Positions 14,047 to 23,097 of a stretch of DNA of 58,339 nucleotides are shown here, piece by piece. The notes under the pieces are model-generated. The model saw nothing but the letters and a program-made list of their open reading frames with translations, did not search any database and was not told where the DNA came from. The stretch is from Gonium pectorale. Its lineage: Eukaryota > Chlorophyta > Chlorophyceae > Chlamydomonadales > Volvocaceae. A program made the translations under genes and the position numbers. Numbering within the stretch: position 1 is the stretch's first letter; each line of letters opens with the position of its first letter. The stretch is taken from positions 1,406,145-1,464,483 of the forward strand of contig LSYV01000008.1 in NCBI GenBank assembly GCA_001584585.1, given 5' to 3'.

Positions 14047-17000
14047 CTACCATCGGGGCGTGCGGCTGCGGCGGTCGTCGTGGCGGTCCCCGCCCCCGCC
14101 GTTGCCGCGGCGCGGGTAGGGGTCCGGCGAGAAGTGCCGCGCGGCGCCGGCGCCGCCTCGTCTGGGCGACGGTTGGTTGGGTCGGGCAAGGTCAGGGGCA
14201 GGGGCAGAGGAAGGGCAGAGGAGCCCGCATGTGCGTTGTATGTTGGGAAGGGGCGCAGGGGCGGCGCGTGGTACAACGTATATGGCCGGCGCCGGCCGCG
14301 GTGCCGGCCGCGGGCTGCACCAAACATCCGCGTGGCGTCAGGCGCACAACGCCGCGTGGGCCATACCAGGTCAGCAGTACATGAATGTGCACCTCGCAAA
14401 TTGTGGTGGCGTGCCGTGGCGTGGCGGGCAGCACGCCGTGGCCGTCAGTCCGAATCGGCCGGGTCAGAAACCTGAAGGCCCCCAGAACCTTAGGATTCCC
14501 AGCCCCTGTGGGAGTGCACGGCCTGAGCCCGGACGGACCCGCCCCCGCCCCCACCCCCGCACCCTCGCCTCAACCAGAACCACTACCGGCACAGAACAGC
14601 CCCCTCCCACCAATCGCCGCACCTGTCTTGTCTCCCGTCATAGCCCCATTCGAGCTGTGCGTTGCGTGCGCCGCCACCTCCACCTCCGTAGCCGCCGCCA
14701 CCGTACCCTCCGCCGTACCCTCCGCCGCCGCCACCGTACCCTCCGCCGCCGCCGTAGCCTCCACCGCCACCGCCGTACCCGCCGCCTCCACGCCACTGGT
14801 CGTTGCCGTACCCTCCGCCGCCGCCGTTGTACCTGTCGTATCCTCCGCCATCGCCATGCCGCCCACGCTGCTGCTGTTGCTGCTGCTGTTGCTGCTGCTG
14901 CCGCCGGACCTGTTCCTGGTACTCCCTGCGGGTGGGTAAAATCGAGCGCCGGGGAAGAGTCAAGTCGAGCCGAGCGTCGGTGCACAGCGTTCAGATGATC
15001 GAGCGCGAGCATGTGGGTGGAGTCCAAGTGCAACTTCCGTAGTATACGCATTGACGACGAATGCCGGAGCACAAGACGGCTGTGTAGTCGTCGCCTGCTG
15101 TTCACACCCAGGCGGCTAGGGAAAGGGCGAGCCATGAGCGTCGGGGCCAAGCGCACAGGTGAGATGGACGTGACTAAAAGTGCAAACGCGACATTCAATG
15201 CATCGTCAGCAGATAACCCAGCGCAAATGGTTGGTGTGCTGGGAGGCCATAACACATAGGCGGCTAGGGAACCGGCAGAGCGTGCGGGCTCTCCACAATC
15301 GTTCGGCTGAGGAGCCACAGCCCCGCTGTGGCTGCTGCCCCTTCCATACCCGACCCCTCACGCCGTGCCCCCTTTTACCCTTCCCCGTTACCAACTTACC
15401 ATCGCATTCTCCGCGCCGCTGCTTCGGCGCCAATCCCCCCTCCCTTCCCTTCTCCTCCCCAGACCCTGTCACTTCCCCGTGGTCTGAGAGTCCCCCCCCA
15501 CACGTCAACCCCTGCCCCAGCGCTCCTCCGCAATCTGGAGCGGCTGGAGCCCAAGATTGCCAGCGGCCGCCATCCAGCACTCGCTCCGCCCTTCCGTCCC
15601 TCGCTCTACGCCCCCAACGGTTCCCCTGGACCCATCCGCTCCCCCTTCCCACATCCCGCCCCACACGCATAGCCCCGCCCCCTGGATGTTCTGCTTGCTA
15701 CTCGAATGCTCCCTTCCACCGCGCCCCCCTCGCTCCAAGCACACCGTCGCTCCCACTAGTGACCCACCGCTCCTCCGCGATCTCCTGCTCCAGCAGCTCG
15801 GCCGCCGCGCGCTCCTCGTCCCCGCGCCGCTCTGCCAGCAGGTGCGGCCGGCTGCCCGAGGGACACACCTCACCGTAGTGGCCCATGCGGCCGCAGTTGA
15901 AGCAACTGCGCACGCAGGGCTCCTGCGGGGGGCGGGGGGAGGGCGGGGAGGAGCGGTTGACCCGATAAGGGTGGGACGGAGCGGGGATAAGGCCCAGCGG
16001 GGCGGTATCGGGTTTCGGCGTTCACACATGACAATCCTCTGCGCTGCGCATTTTAGAAGGCTTCCTTCCGCCCGCGGCCGCGAAGCGCTCTGCACCTCCC
16101 CCTCCACGCCATTCCCCAACATTGATATGCTCCCGGCCCCACCCCATACCCCATCCCCAACGAAGCCAGCCAATGCCCTTCCCCCCCCCCGGCCCCTTTG
16201 GCGTGCCCTTTGCGACGCCGACCCCGCACCCGGCCCCGACTCTCACCTTGGGCGCAGGTTTACACATTAGGTGCCCCCGCTCCCCGCAGGTCATGCAGCG
16301 CACGTGCCGCAGGTCCGCCGCGGCGTAGGACTTGCTGCAGCCGCCCTCGTAGCTGCAGGTGGGGTTGGTGTTCGCGCAGGCAAGACAGCGCGTTAGCCTC
16401 CCGGCTAGCGATGCCCCCAAGGTCCCACACACACGCGCCCCAGCATCAACACCCTGCCAGGTGCAGACCGGTGCCAGGTGCAGACCGGTGCCAGGTGCAG
16501 ACCGGTGCGCGACACGATGCGCGCTGCGTAGGGAACGCCGCGGACCGTGGTCACTGGCCCTGTGCCTGACGATCCTCTATGCAGATAAGCGCGCCGCAAA
16601 AGCCCCATGAACCCTTGCCCGGCGGCTCAGCACGTGCGCGCTTCACCGGACGTAGCCCCCCCCCGCCGGCCATCCCAGCGCGGCGCAGCCCTTCATGCCG
16701 CAGTAACTGGGAAAGCCCTACAAGCGCACACGCTTGAACTCACTCGCTGCAAACCAGCACATGCGGCACAGCGGGGCACCTCCCAAGAGGCACACTCTCC
16801 GCCAAGGCGTGCACTTCACCTCATTGCCCCGGGCTTCAGCGCCTGCGGTGTCTCGCCCGTCCCTTGGACGGGCTGCCATGCCCCTCACCGGAAATAGTCC
16901 CCTTTGCCCGCTGCTTCGCAGTCCTTCATGCCGCACCGCCCGCACGGCCGCCCGCTGTCCGCCGTGCCGCTCGGCTTGCGGCACTCGCGCAGCTTGTGGC

Positions 17001-18278
17001 CGGGCCGCCCGCAGCGAAAGCACAACCCTGCGGGGCGGGGGATGGGGCAGCACGGGGGCACAGGGGCGAGCGCGTCGTAAGGCACACCGCTCCGGCTAGG
17101 CTGGGCGAGGCGTGTGCCATCTCTGGCGCAGCCACGGCCACGGCCACGGCCACGGCCACGGCCACCAGGGGGAGTCCCGGACCGGACCGGCCCGCACACC
17201 CGTGGTTCGACGGCGCCCAGGGCTCCCATTCCAAGGGCATCTTGCTGCCGCGGTCGCATTACCGCAGCCAGGGTCGGTGCGGCCAGCCAGTCCCAAGCCG
17301 GGGCCTCGCAGTCAGCCCTAGGCACCAGGAAGCCGTTAACCGCAACCCTCCTGCTTCATGTCCTGGTGCAGAGTGCCTCCCACCGCTCCCTGTCTTGGTG
17401 CACAGTGCTGCCCAGCAAGCGAAAGAACCCGTGTGGCTACCCCCGCCGCGAGCCCCCCGGAACAGGCGGGCCCCCGGGGGTCGTCGGCACTCACGGTTGG
17501 GGCAGTCCCGCCCGTCGTGCCCGAACTGTGCGCACAGGTAGCAGGGCTTGACGCGCGCCGCGTTGGTGCAGTCGCGCGCGGCGTGGCCCACTTGGCCGCA
17601 GTTGAAGCACCGGAACGTCTGCACCTGCTCCGTATGGTCGTCAAAGTAGCGCGGGTTGCGCAGCAGTCGAGATATCTCATGATCCCGTACGATCTCTGTC
17701 GTATCGTCGACCAGGACTACGCCAACAGGGGGCTTGCCGGCGGCCGCCGCCGTGGCAGCGGCGGCGGCCTTGGCCGCCACGGGCTGTTTCCCAGCGGTAG
17801 CACCTTTACTTGCTGCGAGCGTTGCTGTTGCTGCTGCTTCCACAGCTGTGCCATCACCGGACGGCCCAGGGTCCCCGTCAGGTGGCGGTTCCCCTCCCCG
17901 ACCGACGGCGTCAGCGTCAGCGCCTTCGTCACTGCGGGCGCCGCCAACGCCGCCGTCATCGTCATCATCACTGGACCCCTCACCGGCAGCCCCGCCGTCC
18001 AAGTCCTCAGGCTCGCCCGACGCTAGGCTGCCGTAGTCACTTTCGTCATCGACCTCCACGCCGTCCGTGTCGGCTTCCCCCTCCCCTTCGTCGAGCTCCT
18101 CGTCCCCATCGACGTTCAGCTCCAACTCCCCATCGTCACTGCCGGCATCGCTGGCGCCACCGCTCTGCTCGTCGCCCGGCTCGGCCGCCGCTCCCGCCTC
18201 CTCGCGCCGTGGGCGCTTAGCGGCTCGGGCGAGGTATTCGTCCAAGGGGTGTCCTTCGCTGCCGCTATCACTTCCCAT
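14047..18278 (-). CDS. CCHC zinc-knuckle RNA-binding protein, Air1/ZCCHC7-like
   Basis: Six exons on the minus strand: 18278-17495, 17027-16889, 16352-16247, 15922-15768, 14925-14623 and 14161-14047, giving 533 residues. The N-terminus has a KRPRR nuclear signal and a long Asp/Glu/Gly-rich region. LLRNPRYF then precedes the knuckles, as in plant ZCCHC7-like proteins. CX2CX4HX4C knuckles lie at 224-237, 246-259, 264-277 and 350-363. A CX2CX4HX2C knuckle is at 327-338 and a further Cys cluster at 290-313. The C-terminus has 11 Gln (404-414), a Gly-Tyr-rich stretch and an Arg/Ser tail ending RSRTPRW. Air/ZCCHC7 proteins present RNA to the poly(A) polymerase and helicase of the nuclear TRAMP complex; that role is inferred here. 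An in-frame TTG lies upstream, but ATG at 18278 is the start. Divergent from the profilin-like gene 217 bp away. Confidence 0.85.
14650..14876 (-). repeat. Coding Gly-Tyr repeat of the zinc-knuckle protein
   Basis: GGT/GGC-GGA and TAC codons repeat irregularly within exon 5, encoding blocks such as YGGGGGGYGGGGGYGG. It follows a CAG/CAA tract. Composition resembles low-complexity domains of RNA-binding proteins. Confidence 0.8.
16457..16507. repeat. 17-bp intronic minisatellite, three copies
   Basis: CCAGGTGCAGACCGGTG is repeated three times without change inside intron 2 of the zinc-knuckle gene. Confidence 0.85.
17131..17165. repeat. GCCACG hexamer repeat
   Basis: Five full copies plus a partial one lie within intron 1 of the zinc-knuckle gene. 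It is a simple repeat with no other signal. Confidence 0.85.
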
Positions 18279-18495
18279 GGCCTGGTCAACAAAGCGCGAA
18301 GTGATGCTAACAGACAATAATATGCGATAGTGTGGTCAGCGATGCAGGGGCTATCAATTTTTCCTTAGGTGCCAGGTCATAACTCTCGAAAGCTTACTTC
18401 GTTCATGTGTGCGTACGGTGGATCCTGCCGCTCGCAGCTTGTTCGCGGCTCAGTGGACATGCACACGGGAGCAACGCATTCGGTCGTTGGAATCA
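18279..18495. promoter_or_regulatory. Divergent promoter region, 217 bp between two start codons
   Basis: The zinc-knuckle gene starts at 18278 on the minus strand and the profilin-like gene at 18496 on the plus strand. Both 5' UTRs and both core promoters must fit in this interval or overlap. It is visibly less GC-rich than the flanking exons. I see no certain TATA box. Confidence 0.55.
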
Positions 18496-19636
18496 ATGAT
18501 CTCGAACAAAAGTAGCTTCCCAGGCTTTGTAGCAGTCGCGCTCGACCAGCTAGACGCGCTGACAGCCAGCACACAGGGCGTGACAGGCTACTGCCTCATC
18601 ACCGTAAGTCTGTGACACGAATCATGTGACGGGGAAGTCGGCTGACCGTTCGTCCCGGTTCCCGGCTCCATCCACCAACCCGAGCACAGTTTGATGGTCA
18701 TGTCTGCACGCCAGCGAAGGGACCCCTAGCCGTGGAGCTGGGCGTAACTACTGAGGTGAGCCCCGCGGAGGTATGGTATGGGGCTGCCGTCGAGGTAGGC
18801 TGTTGGCACCACCCGGGCAAGTGCTGCCCCACATTTCAGCCACTTGTTACGGAACCCGCTGCACGAGAGAAATCCACGCTTCCCCTGACAGCTAACCATG
18901 CGTATCCTTGTCAAAACACATCCCTGCCCGCGGCCCTGCCCTACGGTCCGCAATGCATGCAGGACTCAGCCGCGGCCGCCGAGCCGCAGCCGCACCCCTC
19001 TGCCGTTGCCCAGTTCTTACGGCCCTTCAACAGCCTGCAACCAACTGTCAGCTTCAGCGCCCTAGGTACGTCCCGTACCACACGGCATCGCATCCAAGCT
19101 GGCCTTCCTTGAATACTTTATCCTATGCCTCCTTCTGCTTCCATACGATATTGTAGCCGGTGGCAGGGCCCGCAGCCGTGTGTATTGGCCCTTGATCCGC
19201 TTATCGGCCGTCTCCCTCCCTCTCATTGTTCCTGACCACCGGTGCTCCCTCGTCCCGCAGGCACCAAGCTGCAGGTGGTCTCCCAATCGGAAGGCAGCAT
19301 CTTCGCGCTGGGACCGCGACGTCGCCTGGGCCTGGCGCTGTGCCTCCTTCAGCAGGTGAGCATCGATCGAGGCAAGCTGGCCAGTGGGGACATGCATCTA
19401 GACGCCAGGGAGCCAGGCCTGCACCCACAGGTGTATTCCGGCCACGGCAGCTGGGCGCCCTTGTGGCATCCGGTTTTGGCCTGTCTGCCCCTCATTCCAC
19501 CCACCCATCCATCCACTCGCCCGTCCAGGGCGTGGCGGTGGTGACCTTTGACCGCTCGCTGCCGCTGCCGGCCGCCGTCACCGCCACGGAGCGCTGCGCC
19601 GCCACCATCCGCACGCGCGTCGCCATCGCGGCGTGA
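18496..19636 (+). CDS. Small profilin-like protein (divergent, profilin-4 type?)
   Basis: Five exons, 18496-18603, 18720-18755, 18963-19065, 19261-19355 and 19529-19636, give 149 residues. The order of features fits the profilin fold. An N-terminal helix precedes VTGYCLIT. A LRPFN helix leads to ALGTKLQVVSQSEG (compare GTKYMVIQGE in profilins). GVAVVTFDR and a C-terminal helix finish the protein. Profilins bind actin monomers and poly-proline; profilin-4 types bind actin weakly. Similarity was judged by eye and the sequence is divergent, so a roadblock-type fold remains possible. Intron 1 needs an AAG acceptor (18718-18719) to keep frame, because the neighbouring CAG gives a stop; exon 2 is only 36 nt. 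Head-to-head with the zinc-knuckle gene. The gene is likely real, the function tentative. Confidence 0.5.
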
Positions 19637-19838
19637 GGCCGGGCCGGCCACCTGCAGTCCACCTGCAGCCGGCTTCCCGGCACGCGCGACGGGAACGCAA
19701 GCCGCGAAGCGGCTCGACGTTTGGCCTGAAGGCGGGCAGCGTACGATAGCCGGGCCGTCGGCTGAAGGCGCTGCGGACTTCCACTCTATACGAGGGTGCA
19801 CTCGTTAACAGGAACGGGCGCTGGCACAAGCACTGGGT

Positions 19839-21900
19839 ATGGCGACTCCCTCGTCCGCCACTCAGGCGCTCGCGCAGCGCCAGTGGCGGCAGCGCGCACA
19901 GACCGCGGTGCGGACAGCGGTGACGGCGGCCAAGGAGGCTCGCAGCAAGTTCCAGGTGGGTGTGTTTGCGACTGGCTGGCGTATCGGGCGTCTTCTGGTG
20001 GCCTTGTGGTCGGGGCAACGTTTGGGCAGCTGTTTACCGGTGGGGCGGGTGGGACTGCTGAATGGTCGCGTCATAACCATCTTGGTGGCTGCGGTGGTGG
20101 CGGTGGCGGTGATGATGAGAACCGCAGCAAAGCGCAAAGGCTGGTATGAGCGAGGAGCTGGGAGTGTCGCGGACGGCAGCGACAGCGGCCAGGGAGTGCC
20201 GGTGGCTCCGGTGGCTTCAGTGACATAATGGCTGGCGGGGCTGACAGGACTAATCAGCAGCCACTTGGTCTGAGAGGATGGCGATGAGGGCGCGTGGATA
20301 GCGCAGGCTGGGCGGCCCTGCGGCTACCGGGGTTCAGGGGAGCAGCTCCAGACAGATCCCACTGCACAGCAAAGTGCGTCGGGCGCCACGTGGCACCCTC
20401 GTGCGTGCTTGCACTCCTGGCATGGCCAGGGGGCCATGGCCCCTGCCGCCACGCACTCTGGCTGCCCCCTCATGCCACCCGCACAGCCCCGCTGTCGCCT
20501 CCTGTCACGGGCCTCGCCTCCGACCGAACCCGAAGCCCCGCCCGAAACCCGCTGGAACCCCAGGCGCTCAGCGACGGCGGCGACTCGGCGGTGTCCGCCC
20601 TGGCCAACAGCATTCTCTCGCTGGCGTCCCTGCCAGCCCTGCGCCTGCCGCAGCCGCTGCTGGGACTGCGGCCCGACCTGCGATCCGCGGCGGCCAGCAA
20701 GCTGGCCCGGCAGCAAGAGGCGATGATGGCACAGCTGCAGGCACGTGGCGATGGAAGGCTGCGGCGTCGGTTTGCCGAGGCCCGGGGCCAGGGCTTGAGC
20801 GAGGGATTCTCGGCTTTGTGCAGTGTGCGCTGCGCAACAGTGCGCGCTCTCGGGCGGTCTGGAGGTGGTGGGCACTGGCGAGGCCAGTCGAGCGCGTGCG
20901 GATGAACCGGCGAGCTCCCTCCGCTTGCTGTTCGGACGTCGGGGCTGTAAGTTCCACGGCTCTGCAGACAGTCTGCGTTCAGGCCGGCAGCAGGAGGCGG
21001 AAGTGGTACAGCTGCGGGCGCGTGGCAGAGGCTGTGGCGGAGAGCGCGGGCCATTGGCCTAGAGCTGGGGCGTCGTCTAGGTAACCTGCGCTCCCCTACC
21101 ACTGCATGCCCAGCGTCAGCACTGACCCCATACACGGACGCCGGCACTAGAGCACCTTCCTGGTTCCCGGGACGCCCGCAGGACCGCGTCGCGCAGCTGG
21201 AGGCGTGTGTGGCGTCCCTACAGCAGGCGGTGGCGACCGTGGGAGATGTAGCGCAGGTGCGGAGTGGCGTTTGAGCCGTTCGAGGGCGCGTACTTGTATT
21301 GGTCGACTGCATCAGACACCCATCCCATCACCATAGAGAACATCCATTCCGTCACCGTGAAACAACCGACCCCAACTGCATCCGGGATGAAGCAGGCTAT
21401 CTCTCACCATCCGCCCGAGAGTAGCGCCTCGTCATCATGCCGCGTCCCTGCACCCGTCGTCGCCTTTCTTGTACTCGGACCTCGCCCTCACTCATCCCAC
21501 GCAGGATGAGCCGTGGATGCGCACCAGTCCCGTCTTCCACACGCTGCCCCTGCCACGTGTACGGCAGCTACTGGACAAGGTGTACGACATGTACCGCCTT
21601 GAATACGGCAGCAAGGCGGCGGTGCTGGCGGCGATGGGCCAGCTGGTTGCGCGGCCGGCGTTCGCAGAGGCGGAGGCTGGCGTCGTCGGTGGCGCCTCCG
21701 CCACCACGGGCACAGTAGATCCATACGGCGCTACCGTGCTGGCTGAGGTGGCGCGGCTCAACGGTGGCAGGGTGGCAGCGAAGCGCCTGCCGGACCTGTG
21801 TACGACGTACATCAGTGTGTGGATGCTGTCGCCGTACGTTGAGGATGAGCAGGCGGATGAGGTGTTGGGAGCCATAAGCGAGGACATGGTGTCATTTTGA
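19839..21900 (+). CDS. CINP: CDK2-interacting protein homologue (CINP)
   Basis: Four exons, 19839-19955, 20564-20740, 21182-21256 and 21505-21900, give 254 residues (human CINP has 212). Residues 60-123 form a coiled coil. The diagnostic C-terminal half follows: SPVFHTLP (131-138), LLDKVYDMYRLE (145-156) and the TYISVWMLSPYVE motif (224-236). Animal CINP has FHTWP, HKLLEMYRKE and SYLSMWLHQPYVE at the same places. A Gly/Ala-rich insert of about 35 residues separates the last two blocks. In animals CINP binds CDK2/CDC7 and ATRIP and is a subunit of the SPATA5-SPATA5L1 (55LCC) AAA+ complex in the nucleus. The algal role is inferred from this. Intron 2 uses a GC donor (CAG|gcacgt); no GT site keeps the frame. 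A 200-bp gap separates it from the profilin-like gene. Confidence 0.82.
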
Positions 21901-21932
21901 CAGACCTTGCTAGGGGACAGACCTTGCAAGGG
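21899..21932. repeat. 17-bp tandem duplication over the CINP stop codon
   Basis: GACAGACCTTGCTAGGG and GACAGACCTTGCAAGGG lie head to tail. The first overlaps the last two bases of the TGA stop. Confidence 0.8.
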
Positions 21933-23097
21933 GATTGGGGGAGGCGTTTATAAGCTTTGACTGACTGGGGATGTAGCACGCAGGGCTTGCAGCTTTGGGA
22001 TGCAAAACCGTGCTGTGCTGCACACGCCCCCCTTGACTGATGGCAATGCGCCGCACGGGTTTAGCAGAGCTTGGGATTGTGACGTTGCTGTTTCGGCCGC
22101 GACTCGCGTGAAGGCCTTCTCACTCAAGGACAGCTGCCCGTATAGCTGGTCGGGCCCTTTGTCCCGGCTGTTGCGCCCATTAAGGAGATCTCCGAATGGA
22201 GTGACTGCTCGTAGTGCCCATCCTAACCCCACGAGGTTGACTGAATGGGCGTGCACTGGCGCGGCTGTGACGCATGTATGTCTTGTATCATAATCCTTGT
22301 GCTCCGGTGTCTTTCCGGGGAAGGACGCTGCCTGAGCACGCTGTGATTGCATTGGGGCGGAGTTGCGCCCCTTCGGCAGGCAAGGTAGGCCAAGGTTGGG
22401 GCTATTTCACCCAAGGGGCGGGGTGGTTCACCGTATAAAGGAAGTCGAGCTATGCGCAGGAGTCATGGTGGACAGTAATTGATTTCAGTCACCTGCAGAT
22501 AACTTGCGGCTGAGGCGGGCAGTGGCGCCCGGCGGATCCGCTGACATAAGGCAGTCCATATCGACTCTTACAAGTCAGCTTTGAGCCTGAGGTGCCGTTA
22601 CCAGTGCCTGGGTGACAATGCAGTTTGTGTCCGCGTCACCAGGCGGATACGACGCCCTGAACAACTACGCAAATGGCGCAGTGCCACGACATGCCCGGAA
22701 CTCACCATATTGGTCCACCCCACATAGCCTGCAGCGAAATAGTCCGGCAAAACCGCACAGGCCGCACCTGGTTTACGAACTCCGATCTTACTTCTGGAAT
22801 GGAATGGATCTCGGCGGCCCCACGTCTTTAAACAGCGCAATTCACATTGTATCCACGAGCACAGCTATGGTGCCTCACAGACATCCACAACGCATACCGG
22901 AAACCACGAATATCCAATATGAACATACTGCGCGGACAAAATCTCAACGCAAGTTGTGTGGCACAATCTTGCGCTGCCCCGCTTACCGTCTAATGTAAGC
23001 AAGTAGGAAACGTACGCCAGGACTCCCAAGTCGCACGACCCGCGGGGGCCTCCTGCAGTCCGCAACTGCGCACCAGCGGGCACGGCCCGCGTAAAGC
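21901..23097. other. Convergent intergenic region between CINP and VDAC
   Basis: Both 3' UTRs lie here. A minus-strand TGTAA at 22568-22572 could serve VDAC. For CINP I find no close TGTAA; the next one is near 22994. The open frames on both strands show no domain or splice support. Confidence 0.5.
22568..22572 (-). promoter_or_regulatory. Candidate poly(A) signal TGTAA for VDAC
   Basis: TTACA on the plus strand lies about 526 nt past the VDAC stop, a normal 3' UTR length for chlamydomonad genes. Confidence 0.35.

Noticed and set aside
16457..16507. Regularly spaced repeats resembling a tiny CRISPR array
   Set aside because: The units are adjacent with no spacers and lie in an intron of a eukaryotic gene.
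18279..18317. Upstream TTG start for the zinc-knuckle protein
   Set aside because: The frame is open 13 codons further, but TTG is not a normal eukaryotic start; ATG at 18278 is used.
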